A stretch of DNA of 64,000 nucleotides from Rhodococcus ruber (GTDB lineage Bacteria; Actinomycetota; Actinomycetes; Mycobacteriales; Mycobacteriaceae), in contig NZ_JAPWIJ010000013.1 of NCBI RefSeq assembly GCF_027270735.1, forward strand, positions 1 to 64,000, read 5' to 3'. Position 1 is the first letter of the stretch; each line of letters opens with the position of its first letter. The position numbers were made by a program, and so were the translations under genes. The notes under the pieces were generated by a model. It made no database searches and was not told where the DNA came from. It saw only the letters and a list, made by a program, of their open reading frames with translations. Of the stretch, positions 21,439 through 31,043 are shown piece by piece.

Positions 21439-22305
21439 ATGGCCAGTTTCGGGATCATGACCCCGCCGCAGAACGTCTCCTACACCGACCTTCTCCGGGT
21501 GTGGCGAGAGTCAGACAGCATTGCGGAGATAGAGCACGCGTGGCTGTTCGATCACCTCATGCCCATCGGGGGAGACCTCGACGGCCCGATCTTCGAAGGC
21601 TGGACCATGCTGTCCGCGCGGGCCGCTCAGACCGAGCGAATGAGACTCGGAATCATGGTCACCAGCAACCGCATTCGTCCACCGGCAATCCTCGCAAAGA
21701 TCGCCACTACGGTCGACGCGGTCTCGAACGGGCGGCTCGACTTCGGAATCGGTGCCGGGTCACGGCCGAGCGTGCCGATGGCGCGACGGGAGTACGACGG
21801 CAGCGGTTTGCCCTACAGCAACGCCGCGGAAGCCGTGGCGCGCTTGGGTGAATCGCTCACCGTCATTCGCAGGCTCTGGACCGAGGACGAACCCTTCGAC
21901 TTTCACGGTACTCACGTCGACCTCGTCGGGGCGTTCCAGAACCCGAAACCTGTTCAGCGACCCGGCCCACCGATCGTGATCGGTGGCCGAGCAGCAGGCG
22001 TGCTGCGTCTCGTCGCCGCGCACGCCGACACGTGGAACATCCCCGGCGGCGACCTCGACGACGCACTGGACCGAGCGAGACTGCTCGACCGGTTCTGTGC
22101 CGAGATCGGGCGCGATCCGGCGACCATCACCCGATCGGTCGCTCTCGGAGTGTCGTTCGAGGAACCCGAGAAGACGAGGAACGACATCGGTGACGCCGTG
22201 GCTGCGGGATTCGACCATGTCGTTCTCATCCTCCCGGGCCCCTACCCCGACGGCATCGCGCACCGAGTGACCGAGGAGTTCATCAGACCCAGCGGGAACT
22301 CGTGA
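21439..22305 (+). CDS. Luciferase-like (LLM class) oxidoreductase, possibly F420-dependent
   Basis: The 288-residue product has the LLM barrel: MASFGIMTPPQNVSYTDLL, HAWLFDHLMPIGG, RMRLGIMVTSNRIRPPAILA and GRLDFGIGAGSRP. The overall pattern fits F420-using members better than FMN two-component monooxygenases, but the cofactor cannot be decided from sequence reading. The ATG at 21439 follows the aldo-keto reductase stop directly, so both are in the TetR-controlled operon. Confidence 0.87.
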   Translation: MASFGIMTPPQNVSYTDLLRVWRESDSIAEIEHAWLFDHLMPIGGDLDGPIFEGWTMLSARAAQTERMRLGIMVTSNRIRPPAILAKIATTVDAVSNGRLDFGIGAGSRPSVPMARREYDGSGLPYSNAAEAVARLGESLTVIRRLWTEDEPFDFHGTHVDLVGAFQNPKPVQRPGPPIVIGGRAAGVLRLVAAHADTWNIPGGDLDDALDRARLLDRFCAEIGRDPATITRSVALGVSFEEPEKTRNDIGDAVAAGFDHVVLILPGPYPDGIAHRVTEEFIRPSGNS

Positions 22306-22329
22306 GACCCACTGCGCCCGGACTTTTCG

Positions 22330-23265
22330 TTACGGAATCAGGACGAACTTTCCGCGCGGGTGCGTCGATTGCAGTTCAACATGTGCCACGGCAGCCTCGG
22401 TGAGCGGAAAGCTCTTGGCGACCGTCACTTCGAACACACCTGCACCTGCCTGCTCCAGCAACACCGGTGATGCGAGGCGTCGACGCTCCATGCTCGCCGG
22501 CCCGCCGACGGTGAGGAACCCGTCTGCAGATGCCCGACCGAAGGCTGCCGTGCTGACCAATCGCGCTCTGTCCCTCAGTAATTCGAGAGACACATCGACG
22601 GCCTCATCGGTGCCCACCGTGTCGATTGCCGCATCGACCCCATTGGGTGCGGCTGCTCGTACACGGTCGATCAGTCCGTCGCCGTATTCGACGGGCTCGA
22701 CACCGTAGGCCCGCAGTGCATCGTGGTTCTGTCGGCGCGCAGTACCGATGACGGTGGCTCCGCGCTCCCGAGCGAGCTGAGCCACCACCGACCCGACGCC
22801 GCCTGCCGCTCCGTGCACAAGAACAGTGTCTCCGCTCTCGAGACCGACGGATTCCAGTGCGTCGTAGGCAGTTCCAGCCACGGCGAGCACACCCGCAGCA
22901 ACGTTCCAGTCCAGTGCTTCCGGCTTCGAGAACACGAACCGCGCGGCAACCAGAATCCGCTCGGCGTAAGTACCGTTCTGGCCCGACACGACAACCGCGT
23001 CGCCGACGGCGATAGGCCCGCTCGGGCCCTCGACGGTTCCGCCGACCGCCACCACGATGCCCGACGCCTCGCTGCCCAGCGCAATCGGAAGCTTCGACGC
23101 GTCCGTGCCGAACGCACCGCTGTAGCTCTTGTAGTCGAAGGGATTGACGCCGATTGCCCTGACCTCGACCAGAACCTCACCTTCGGACGGTTCGGGCAGC
23201 TCTCGTTCGACGATCTCGATCGCGTCCGGTCCACCGTAGGACGCTGCAACTGCAACTCGTGTCAT
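22330..23265 (-). CDS. NADP-dependent quinone-type oxidoreductase
   Basis: This 311-residue MDR-superfamily enzyme has an N-terminal GroES-like domain (IGVNPFDYKSYSG, LGSEASGIV) and a Rossmann domain with VLVHGAAGGVGSVVAQLA. No zinc ligands are visible, as in quinone oxidoreductases. ATG 23265 is chosen, and a GTG at 23283 is also in frame. It lies 37 bases downstream of the LLM gene at 23303 and is probably the last gene of the SAM-riboswitch operon that begins at 32653, where it may supply redox chemistry. Confidence 0.88.
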   Translation of the reverse strand: MTRVAVAASYGGPDAIEIVERELPEPSEGEVLVEVRAIGVNPFDYKSYSGAFGTDASKLPIALGSEASGIVVAVGGTVEGPSGPIAVGDAVVVSGQNGTYAERILVAARFVFSKPEALDWNVAAGVLAVAGTAYDALESVGLESGDTVLVHGAAGGVGSVVAQLARERGATVIGTARRQNHDALRAYGVEPVEYGDGLIDRVRAAAPNGVDAAIDTVGTDEAVDVSLELLRDRARLVSTAAFGRASADGFLTVGGPASMERRRLASPVLLEQAGAGVFEVTVAKSFPLTEAAVAHVELQSTHPRGKFVLIP

Positions 23266-23302
23266 GCGCGGTACAACGGTCACGACGACGCAAATGTTCC
23301 GC

Positions 23303-24427
23303 TCAGACCCGCAAGCGCGGCAGTCCCCATTCCTTACCGAGCAGTTCGTACGAGCGCAGCCGGTCCGCGTGGTCGTGCGTCGCCGAGGTGATCACCAGTT
23401 CGTCCGCGCCGGTTGCTTCCTGCAGCGCCTCCAACTTGGCCGACACCGTTGCCGCGGATCCGACGATCTGCGTGTCCACCCGATCGGCGACGAGCCGATG
23501 CTGCTCGTCGGTCAGCGGGGCGACACTCGTCGGATCCGGATACTCGATCGCACCTCGACCGCTGCGAATGCTGTGTACCCATTGTGGGAAAGACGCTGCC
23601 ACCTCTCGGGCCTGCGAATCGACCTCTGCAACAACCACATCGGCCGACACCGCCACATACGGCGAGGACAGCCGAGCCGACGGCACGAAAGCACGGCGAT
23701 ACTCGTCGATCGCCTCGAGAGTCGTCCCCGGGCTGAAGTGATAGCTCGCCGCGAACGGCAGACCGCGGGCACCGGCCTCACGGGCCGTCGGCCCAGCGCT
23801 GCTGCCAAACAGCCACACCGCCACGTCGGCCCCGACACCCGGGCGTGCCGTCAACGGCACCCCGTCGCGCTCGTAACTACCGGCAAGCAGCGCAACAAGG
23901 TCGTCGAGTTGATCGACGAATTCCGGGGACTGAGCGTGCGGCTGCTGCAGTGCAGCCAGAGACGCAGCCAGCAGCGGGGTCTTGCGCGGGGCCGCCGCAG
24001 CGGGGGCAACCGGGAACAGTCCACCGGGCTCCGAAGCCACCGCGCGTTCGGGCGCAGCCTGCTGCGCACCGGCCAGGGCTGCTGCTCTGCGCTGCCCGGA
24101 CCTACCGACACCCAGATCGATGCGTCCCGGATACAGGGCGTCGACTGTCCCGAAGGATTCGACGACGGCAGCAGCCGTAGTGAAACCGAGCTGGACCGCA
24201 GCCGACCCGACACGAATCCGGTTGGTGGCAGCGGCAATCAAACCGATCAACACTGCGGGTGAAGAACTGGCCGCCGCCACGAAGTGGTGCTCGGCCACCC
24301 AGTAGCGCTCGTAGCCCCACTCCTCGGTCTGGCGTGCAAGGTCGACCGTGTTTCGCAGCGCTTGCTGGACGGTCGACCCCTCGCTGATCGGGGACAGATC
24401 GAGAACGGACAACGGAACTCGCGTCAT
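23303..24427 (-). CDS. LLM-class flavin-dependent oxidoreductase
   Basis: The 374-residue product belongs to the MsnO8-like subgroup of bacterial luciferases: PLSVLDLSPISEGSTVQQAL, YWVAEHHFVAAASSSPAVLI, VDALYPGRIDLGVGRSG and a C-terminal GKEWGLPR. The middle segment around residues 120-170 is Ala-rich. Its ATG overlaps the stop of the DUF1684 gene as ATGA. It is within the sulfur-regulated operon, so oxidation of an organosulfur compound is a reasonable inference. Confidence 0.88.
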   Translation of the reverse strand: MTRVPLSVLDLSPISEGSTVQQALRNTVDLARQTEEWGYERYWVAEHHFVAAASSSPAVLIGLIAAATNRIRVGSAAVQLGFTTAAAVVESFGTVDALYPGRIDLGVGRSGQRRAAALAGAQQAAPERAVASEPGGLFPVAPAAAAPRKTPLLAASLAALQQPHAQSPEFVDQLDDLVALLAGSYERDGVPLTARPGVGADVAVWLFGSSAGPTAREAGARGLPFAASYHFSPGTTLEAIDEYRRAFVPSARLSSPYVAVSADVVVAEVDSQAREVAASFPQWVHSIRSGRGAIEYPDPTSVAPLTDEQHRLVADRVDTQIVGSAATVSAKLEALQEATGADELVITSATHDHADRLRSYELLGKEWGLPRLRV

Positions 24428-25164
24428 CTCGGGTTCTTCTCCCCTGCCTCGACGGCGACGGTCAGTCTGTTCTCGGCAGGCGCGACCGGGCACGTGGCGT
24501 AGTCGGTGAACGCACACGGAAGGTTGGATGCCCGGTTGAAATCGAGGACGACGGTGCCGTCCACCGGAGCGGGCACTGCCAGGATCCGCGCAGCCGGATA
24601 GGTGGTCACCCCGCTCGTGGCGTCGGTGAACAGGACCTTCAGACCATTACCGGTTCCGCCGAACGCAATCAGTTGCGCAGCGGTACCGGCCAACTCGAAG
24701 TCGAGAGTGCCCACGGCCGAGTGATGGTGTTCGAGACCTTCCACCACAGCCCCGGTGGTCACGGTGACCGGTGCGTCATAGGGAGTGAACGTGCCGGTAG
24801 CGACGAACTTCTCGCTCGGCTCGTAGGCGGGAATACCGTTGTAGGACTGCAGGGTCTGCGCTTCGGGGTCGTGTACCCGCAGCGCGACCGAAGCGGTGCG
24901 ACGGATCACCTCGATTCGCCGATCTCCGTCCTCGACCAGGATGCCCGGGGCACCCTCCACCGGATTCAGCGTCGTCACGCCGTCGAACCCCTCGACAGTC
25001 ACCGAATCGGCGTCGGCCTTCCAACGACCGGGAAGGTCTGCGACGGTCTCGAATTCATCGGTCAACCAATACAAACCGGTCAAGGACACCCAACCGAGGG
25101 GATCACCGTAGGACGCCTCTCGGTCGGCATGCCACTGCTTCCAGTCCTGCTCGAAATCACTCAT
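24424..25164 (-). CDS. DUF1684 protein
   Basis: The 246-residue product matches DUF1684 by its start (WKQWHADREASYGDPLGWVS) and by the conserved end FNRASNLPCAFTDYATCPVA followed by PAENRL. Its biochemical function is unknown. It is bracketed by luciferase-like monooxygenase genes with ATGA overlaps on both sides, which ties it to sulfur scavenging in this operon. Confidence 0.87.
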   Translation of the reverse strand: MSDFEQDWKQWHADREASYGDPLGWVSLTGLYWLTDEFETVADLPGRWKADADSVTVEGFDGVTTLNPVEGAPGILVEDGDRRIEVIRRTASVALRVHDPEAQTLQSYNGIPAYEPSEKFVATGTFTPYDAPVTVTTGAVVEGLEHHHSAVGTLDFELAGTAAQLIAFGGTGNGLKVLFTDATSGVTTYPAARILAVPAPVDGTVVLDFNRASNLPCAFTDYATCPVAPAENRLTVAVEAGEKNPR

Positions 25165-26516
25165 GATGCTCGCACTCCTTCACGCTGTTCGTACGGGTGC
25201 CGCAGACCGAGGTGGTCCCGCAAGGTGGTTCCGGCGTATTCGGTGCGGAAGCTGCCGCGATCCTGAAGTTCCGGAATCACTCTATCGACGAATTCATCGA
25301 GGCCGGCTGGGGTGATGTGCGGGACGAGAATGAAGCCGTCGCTCGCGTTGTTCTGCACGTAGCTGTCGATTTCCTCGGCCACGTGCGCAGGGGTTCCGAC
25401 GAACTGCTGCCGCGTCGTCATCGCGATGATCAGTTCACGAATGCTCAGGTTGTCTGCTTCGGCGCGCTCGCGGTACTGCTGAGCGATGGTTCTGGGGTCG
25501 CCGTGTCTCGCACGACCCCGGGTGATGGACACGTCGCCGCTGGGTTCGATGTCGGGTAACGGACCGTCCGGGTCGTACGCGGACAGGTCCTGTCCCCACA
25601 CCTGCTCGAGGAACGAAATAGCCGTCTTACCGCTGACCTGCTGATGCCGAATGTGATCCGCCTTCTCGACCGCGTCCTGTGCAGAATCGCCGAGCACGAA
25701 CGTCGCCGCGGGCAGCACCTTCAGGTCGTCGTGCTCGCGGCCGTACTTGGCGAGCCGACCCTTGACGTCGGAGTAGAACTTCTGACCGGCCTCGAGCGTG
25801 CCGTGGATGGTGAAGATGGCGTCGGCCTTCGCTGCACCGAACTCTCGGCCCTCGTCGGAGTCGCCCGCCTGCAACAGAACCGGATGACCCTGCGGACTGC
25901 GCGGCAGTGTGAAGCGGCCCTCGACATCGAATTGCGGCCCGGCATGCCGCACGGTTCGGATCTCGGACTCGCGACCGAAGATTCCCCGCTCCCGATCGAC
26001 GACTAACGCGTCGGACTGCCAAGAATCCCAGAGCTTTCGCGCGACGTCGATGATCTCGTTGGCCCGCACGTAACGGTCGGCACGATCGAGATAGCCGCCC
26101 CGGCGAAAATTCTCGCCGGTGAACGCGTCCGAGGACGTCACCATGTTCCATGCCGCCCTACCGTCGGACAGGTGGTCGAGCGACGAGAATTGTTTGGCGA
26201 GCTCGAACGGTTCGTTGAACGTGGTGTTGATTGTTCCGGCAAGTCCGAGCTTGGTCGTCACCGACGCAAGAGCGTTGAGGACGGTGAGCGTATCCGGTCG
26301 ACCGACCACGTCTAGATCGTGGATCTTGTTGCGGTGCTCACGCAGTCGCAGTCCCTCGGCGAGGAAGAAGAAGTCGAACAGACCGCGTTCGGCCGATTCG
26401 GCGAGGTGCACGAACGAGTCGAACTCGATCTGGCTCTTCGATTCCGGATCGGCCCAGACAGTCGTGTTGTTGACGCCGGGGAAATGGGCACCCAGATGTA
26501 TCTGCTTCTTCGTCAC
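25161..26516 (-). CDS. NtaA/SnaA/DszA-family flavin monooxygenase
   Basis: The 451-residue product is a two-component FMNH2-dependent monooxygenase. Signs are HLGAHFPGVNNTTVWADPES, FDFFFLAEGLRLREH, DGRAAWNMVTSSDAFTGENF and the family-typical HPVLLQAGDSDEGREFGA. Relatives oxidise nitrilotriacetate, dibenzothiophene sulfone or other sulfones. No flavin reductase gene is seen in the operon, so FMNH2 must come from elsewhere. Its ATG/TGA overlaps bind it tightly to the neighbours. Confidence 0.9.
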   Translation of the reverse strand: MTKKQIHLGAHFPGVNNTTVWADPESKSQIEFDSFVHLAESAERGLFDFFFLAEGLRLREHRNKIHDLDVVGRPDTLTVLNALASVTTKLGLAGTINTTFNEPFELAKQFSSLDHLSDGRAAWNMVTSSDAFTGENFRRGGYLDRADRYVRANEIIDVARKLWDSWQSDALVVDRERGIFGRESEIRTVRHAGPQFDVEGRFTLPRSPQGHPVLLQAGDSDEGREFGAAKADAIFTIHGTLEAGQKFYSDVKGRLAKYGREHDDLKVLPAATFVLGDSAQDAVEKADHIRHQQVSGKTAISFLEQVWGQDLSAYDPDGPLPDIEPSGDVSITRGRARHGDPRTIAQQYRERAEADNLSIRELIIAMTTRQQFVGTPAHVAEEIDSYVQNNASDGFILVPHITPAGLDEFVDRVIPELQDRGSFRTEYAGTTLRDHLGLRHPYEQREGVRAS

Positions 26517-27589
26517 AGGCTCCTCCCTTCGAGTGCAAAGCGATTGACGGGACGCGTCAGGCCGAGACGCTCGCGCAGAGTCGATCCGCTGCGAGTGTCC
26601 GTGGCCGGGAGAGCTGCTACTCCCGACGGCAACGCGAGCGGTACCAGAGTCACACCGTCCAGGCCGGCCGCTTCGATGGAACCGAGCAGGAGATGCAAGC
26701 CTGCCAGGTCACCGACATGCGACACGCTCCCAGCGGCTCTGACGTGCCCCGCCCAGTTGTCGAGCTGAGCGAGTTCTTCAGCGGCAGAATCGGATACCAA
26801 GGTCTCCACGTCCAACAGGACGAATACCTCGGCCGGGTCACGACCTTCGGCAACGACGGCCCGTCGAATGCGGGCGGCGGTCGTTGCCGCCTCCTCGACC
26901 GTGTCGGCGACGATTCGGACGATGTCGGCACGCGCGGCGGCCACCGATACGGACTCCGCGGAGTCGCCGCGAATCACGACGAGCGGCTTCCCCTGAGGAG
27001 ACCTCGGAGTGATCGACGGACCCTTGACCGAGAAGTTCTCACCCTCGAAGTCGATGTAGTGCAGCTTGTCTCGGTCGATGAACCGCCCCGACTCGACATC
27101 GCGGATCTCCGCGTCATCTTCCCAGCTGTCCCAGAGCCTGGTGACGACCTCGATTGCCTCGTCCGCCTCGCGCCACAGGCTGCCGTTGTCCTGCTCCGCT
27201 TTCCGGCCGAACAGCGCTGCCTGCTCGGCACCCGGACTCACCTCGACCTGCCATCCGGCCCGGCCGTGGGAAGCGAAATCGAGGCTCGCGATCTGCTTCG
27301 AGATGTGAAACGGCTCGGTGTGCGTGACGGTGATCGTGGGCACCAGCCCGATCTTCTCGGTGACGGCGGCTGCCCGTGCCGCGATGGCTGCGGCCTCGAG
27401 CGTCCGAGTGGCGAACGAATCGCCCAGGAACGCCAGATCGATACCCGCTCGGTCTGCGGCCTGGAGTTGGTCGATCCAGAACCCCGCTGTGAACAGGTCT
27501 TCGGCGCGAGAATCGGGACGGCGCCAGGCCTGCGGATGTGCGCCGGTGCCTTTCAGCTCTATCGCAGTCAGGAACAGCTTGTCAGACAC
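26513..27589 (-). CDS. LLM-class flavin-dependent monooxygenase
   Basis: The 358-residue product has the luciferase-like core [50 protein letters not shown] and the domain [18 protein letters not shown]. It is related to NtaA-type enzymes but shorter. Starts at GTG 27589, overlapping the end of the transporter ATPase gene by eight bases. It is the first enzyme after the transporter genes, so it may act first on the imported compound. Confidence 0.87.
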   Translation of the reverse strand: MSDKLFLTAIELKGTGAHPQAWRRPDSRAEDLFTAGFWIDQLQAADRAGIDLAFLGDSFATRTLEAAAIAARAAAVTEKIGLVPTITVTHTEPFHISKQIASLDFASHGRAGWQVEVSPGAEQAALFGRKAEQDNGSLWREADEAIEVVTRLWDSWEDDAEIRDVESGRFIDRDKLHYIDFEGENFSVKGPSITPRSPQGKPLVVIRGDSAESVSVAAARADIVRIVADTVEEAATTAARIRRAVVAEGRDPAEVFVLLDVETLVSDSAAEELAQLDNWAGHVRAAGSVSHVGDLAGLHLLLGSIEAAGLDGVTLVPLALPSGVAALPATDTRSGSTLRERLGLTRPVNRFALEGRSL

Positions 27590-29180
27590 TGGTGCTCGCT
27601 TTCTCGTGCGCGCTTCCGGGAATGGCCCCGAGTAGCTCGCGGGTGTAGTCCTGCTGTGGATTGTCGAACAGTGCTGCGGTGTCGCCGTATTCCACGATGA
27701 CGCCGGATTGCATGACTGCCACGGTGTCGCTGATCTGACGGACCACGGCAAGATCGTGCGAGATGAAGAGGTAGCTCAGACCCAGCTCGGACTGCAGATC
27801 GTCGAGCAGCGTCAGGATCTGTGCTTGAACCGATACGTCGAGGGCCGAGACCGGCTCGTCGAGCACCACCAGTTCCGGCGCGAGAGCCAACGCTCGGGCG
27901 ATGGCGACGCGCTGGCGCTGCCCACCCGACAGCTCGGCAGGCCGGCGGGCCAGGTAGTCGCTGGTGAGTGCTACCTGATCCAGCAACGTCCGGGCACGCT
28001 CGGAACGCTCACGCGAGGAACCGACCTTGAACGCGTCCAACGGTTCTCGTACGATCTCGCCGACGCGCAGCTTCGGGTTCAGTGACGCGTACGGGTTCTG
28101 ATAGACGATCTGAACACGTCGCCGCAGTTCACGCCTGGCCTTGCCACGCAGACCTGTGATGTCCACGCCGTCGAACGTGACCGAACCCGACGACGCGGTC
28201 TCGAGACCGATCGCGATGCGCGCCAACGTGGACTTGCCGGACCCGGACTCGCCGACGAGCGAGACCGTCCGCCCGCGTTCGACGGTCAACGTGGCTCCCT
28301 TGACCGCATCGAGGTGGATGCCGCGGCCTATGGTGAACCGCTTCGAGACGTTGCTGACCGTGAGGATCGGTTCGGTTGCCGTGGTGCGCGCGGGTCGTAC
28401 GGTCGTATTCAGCGACGGCGCAGCGGCCAACAGTTGACGTGTGTACGCGTGCGTCGGATTCGCCAGTACCTCTGCGGTGGGGCCGGTTTCGACAATCCGA
28501 CCCGCGCTCATGACAATCAGGCGATCGGCTCTGTCCGCAGCCACGCCCAGGTCATGAGTGATCAGCAGGACAGCGGCACCGGTTTCGGCGATCCTGGCGT
28601 CGAGATGGTCGAGGATGCGTCGCTGCACGGTGACGTCGAGGGCGCTGGTCGGCTCGTCGGCGATCACCAGTTCCGGGCGGCACGCGAGAGCGATTCCGAT
28701 CAGTACGCGCTGACGCTGCCCACCGGACAGGTCCTGCGGATACTGCCGCGCCCGCACTTCGGGGTTGTCCAAACCGGCTTCGGTGAGGATGCGAATCGCC
28801 TCGACCTTCGCGGAGCGTCGATCGGCCAGACCGTGCACCCGCAGCACCTCGGCAACCTGATCGCCGACGCGAACCACCGGGTTCAGCGAGGTGGTCGGGT
28901 CCTGCGGGACGAGCCCGATATGGCGGCCGCGCAACCGGTTCAACGTCTTGTCCGAGGCTGTGTCGAGCCGCTGCCCGTCGAACGTCACCGATCCGCCAAC
29001 GATGCGGCCGGAACCCGAGAGCAGACCGATGAGGGCGTGGGCAGTCGTCGACTTTCCGGAACCCGACTCACCGACCACGGCCACCACTTCACCGCGGTCG
29101 ACGGTGAACCCGATGCCGGAGACGGCGGTCGTCTCACCGTAATTGACGTGCAGATTCTCTACTTCGAGAATGGGGCTCAT
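27582..29180 (-). CDS. Dual-ATPase subunit of a peptide/nickel-type ABC transporter
   Basis: The 532-residue protein carries two complete ATPase domains, like a DppD-DppF fusion. Each has a Walker [10 protein letters not shown] (about residues 36 and 307), a signature LSGGQRQR, and a Walker B followed by DEPTSALD or DEPVSALD. Each domain ends with the oligopeptide-type extension ([10 protein letters not shown] and [10 protein letters not shown]). It powers the two permeases encoded directly upstream. The ATG at 29180 overlaps the permease stop as ATGA. Confidence 0.94.
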   Translation of the reverse strand: MSPILEVENLHVNYGETTAVSGIGFTVDRGEVVAVVGESGSGKSTTAHALIGLLSGSGRIVGGSVTFDGQRLDTASDKTLNRLRGRHIGLVPQDPTTSLNPVVRVGDQVAEVLRVHGLADRRSAKVEAIRILTEAGLDNPEVRARQYPQDLSGGQRQRVLIGIALACRPELVIADEPTSALDVTVQRRILDHLDARIAETGAAVLLITHDLGVAADRADRLIVMSAGRIVETGPTAEVLANPTHAYTRQLLAAAPSLNTTVRPARTTATEPILTVSNVSKRFTIGRGIHLDAVKGATLTVERGRTVSLVGESGSGKSTLARIAIGLETASSGSVTFDGVDITGLRGKARRELRRRVQIVYQNPYASLNPKLRVGEIVREPLDAFKVGSSRERSERARTLLDQVALTSDYLARRPAELSGGQRQRVAIARALALAPELVVLDEPVSALDVSVQAQILTLLDDLQSELGLSYLFISHDLAVVRQISDTVAVMQSGVIVEYGDTAALFDNPQQDYTRELLGAIPGSAHEKASTSV

Positions 29181-30070
29181 TGTGATCGCCTCTCGAGTGC
29201 GTGCCCTAGGCGGTGCGCGGACACGACGACGGCCACGATCACCAAGCCCGGCAGTGTGGTCATCCACCAGGCGGTGGCCAGGAAGTTGCGGCCCTCGGAA
29301 ATCAGCGATCCCCACTCCGGGGTGGGCGGAGCGGCGCCGAAGCCGAGGAAGCTCAGCGCCGATACCGCGAGAACTGCCATACCGAATTCGACTGCAGCGA
29401 GGGCGATCACAGGGCCGTACGAGTTTCTGAGGATGTGCCTGCGGAACACATCGAACCACCGCACACCCGAGGCGTAGGCCGCTTCGACGTACAGTGATCT
29501 GCGCACCCGCAGCACCTCCGAGCGCATGACTCTCGCGAAATTCGCGATCAATGTCACACCGACGGCGATAGCGACGTTGACGGTGCCGAAGCCCAGAGCG
29601 GTCACCAGCGCCAGCGAGAGCAACAGCGTCGGAATCGACAGCAGCACATCGACGATGCGCATCAGCACCGCGTCGACTACTCCGCCGACGGCCCCCGAGA
29701 CCAGACCGATGATCGAGCCGACCACCAGGGCGATGCCGACTGCCAACAGCGTTGCCGTGAGAGACAGTCCGGAACCGTGGACCACTCGGGTGAAGACGTC
29801 GCGGCCGATGTTGTCGGTGCCGAACCAGTGCGACGCGCTGGGTGCCTGGAGCTTGTCGGCCGGTGTACCGACCAGCGGGTCGCCGCTCGCGAAAACGGAC
29901 GGGAACAGCGCGAACCCGAGAGCCAGCAACAGCACGATCACGGAGGCACCGAGCCAGATGTGCTTCAGCACGTCCCGCGGACCCCGGCGCCGCGTGGGTG
30001 CCGGTGCTTCGTCACCTGCCACGGGAATTGCCGAATAGACGGCAGGTTCACGAATCAATATGTCAGACAT
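29177..30070 (-). CDS. ABC transporter permease (DppC type)
   Basis: The 297-residue membrane protein has the DppC arrangement: an N-terminal cytoplasmic tail, a first helix at about 43-62, [19 protein letters not shown] typical of this family, five further helices and the ATPase-contact loop [20 protein letters not shown]. Start at ATG 30070 overlaps the end of the partner permease by eight bases. Substrate is inferred from the operon to be a sulfur-containing organic molecule or peptide. Confidence 0.92.
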   Translation of the reverse strand: MSDILIREPAVYSAIPVAGDEAPAPTRRRGPRDVLKHIWLGASVIVLLLALGFALFPSVFASGDPLVGTPADKLQAPSASHWFGTDNIGRDVFTRVVHGSGLSLTATLLAVGIALVVGSIIGLVSGAVGGVVDAVLMRIVDVLLSIPTLLLSLALVTALGFGTVNVAIAVGVTLIANFARVMRSEVLRVRRSLYVEAAYASGVRWFDVFRRHILRNSYGPVIALAAVEFGMAVLAVSALSFLGFGAAPPTPEWGSLISEGRNFLATAWWMTTLPGLVIVAVVVSAHRLGHALERRSQ

Positions 30071-31043
30071 GCGCTTTCTCCGGTTCTGCACTGGCCTGCG
30101 AGGGCCGGTATTCGCGCACGATGCGCGGATCGATCAGCGGATAGAGCAGGTCGACTGCGAGATTGACCAGGACGAAGACCAGCGATGTGAGAACGACGAT
30201 GCCTTGCACCACCGGAATGTCCTGGGCCAGCACCGATGTCTGGGTCAGCCGTCCGACTCCGGCGCGCGAGAACACCGTCTCGACCACCACCGATCCGGCC
30301 AGCAGGGTGCCCACCAAGACCCCGGCAATCGTGAAGGCGGGGATCGAGGACAGTCGCAGAACGTGTCGCGTCTGCACCCGAAGGCGTGAGACCCCCCTGG
30401 CCCGAGCCACATCCACGAACGGCTGCTTCCACGTGGTGGCCATGCTGGTAGCCAGGACCTGCGCGATGACAGCACCGGTCGGCAATGCCAGTGTCACCGC
30501 AGGCAGCACCAACGACGCTGCGCCTGCGTCACCGAACGCAGGGAACCAGCGCAGTCGGAACGAGAACAGTTGCAGCAGCAGTAGTCCTACCCAGAACGTC
30601 GGCACCGCCACCCCGAGCGGCGGGAGTGCGAGCAGCAGGTTCTTCAGCCATACGATCTGGGTGTACGTGGCTGCGTAGGCCACCGCGGATCCGAATACGA
30701 CGGCCAGCACCAGGGCCGTCCCCGCCAAGCCGAGCGTGCTGGGCACCGCGTCGAGAATGGCCGTCGTCACCGGCTGGCCGGTGGCGATGGACAATCCGAA
30801 GTCGCCCTGCACGGCCCCCACCAGCGAGTGCCAGTACTGCACCAGCACCGGCTGATCGAGACCGTAGCGGGCCTGGAGTTCAGCGATGGCCGCAGCGTCG
30901 GCCGGGGTGCCCGAGCCGGCCGAGTCCACGGCAAGACTGACCGGGTCCGAGGGAAGGAGGAAGAGCACGATGAACGAGATGGTGAACGCAGCCCACAGCA
31001 CTGCCAGTGCCTGCAGTACTCGCTGTCCGATGTAGCGGGTCAT
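30063..31043 (-). CDS. ABC transporter permease (DppB type)
   Basis: The 326-residue protein starts MTRYIGQRVLQALAVLWAAF, a typical DppB N-terminus. It carries a periplasmic segment (YGLDQPVLVQYWHSLVGAVQ), further helices and the cytoplasmic loop FVDVARARGVSRLRVQTRHV. It pairs with the DppC-type permease. Its ATG overlaps the binding-protein stop as ATGA. Confidence 0.92.
   Translation of the reverse strand: MTRYIGQRVLQALAVLWAAFTISFIVLFLLPSDPVSLAVDSAGSGTPADAAAIAELQARYGLDQPVLVQYWHSLVGAVQGDFGLSIATGQPVTTAILDAVPSTLGLAGTALVLAVVFGSAVAYAATYTQIVWLKNLLLALPPLGVAVPTFWVGLLLLQLFSFRLRWFPAFGDAGAASLVLPAVTLALPTGAVIAQVLATSMATTWKQPFVDVARARGVSRLRVQTRHVLRLSSIPAFTIAGVLVGTLLAGSVVVETVFSRAGVGRLTQTSVLAQDIPVVQGIVVLTSLVFVLVNLAVDLLYPLIDPRIVREYRPSQASAEPEKAHV

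Noticed and set aside
26693-27700. Plus-strand frame of 335 codons opposite the LLM gene at 26513
   Set aside because: Antisense to a recognisable monooxygenase in a tightly overlapping operon.
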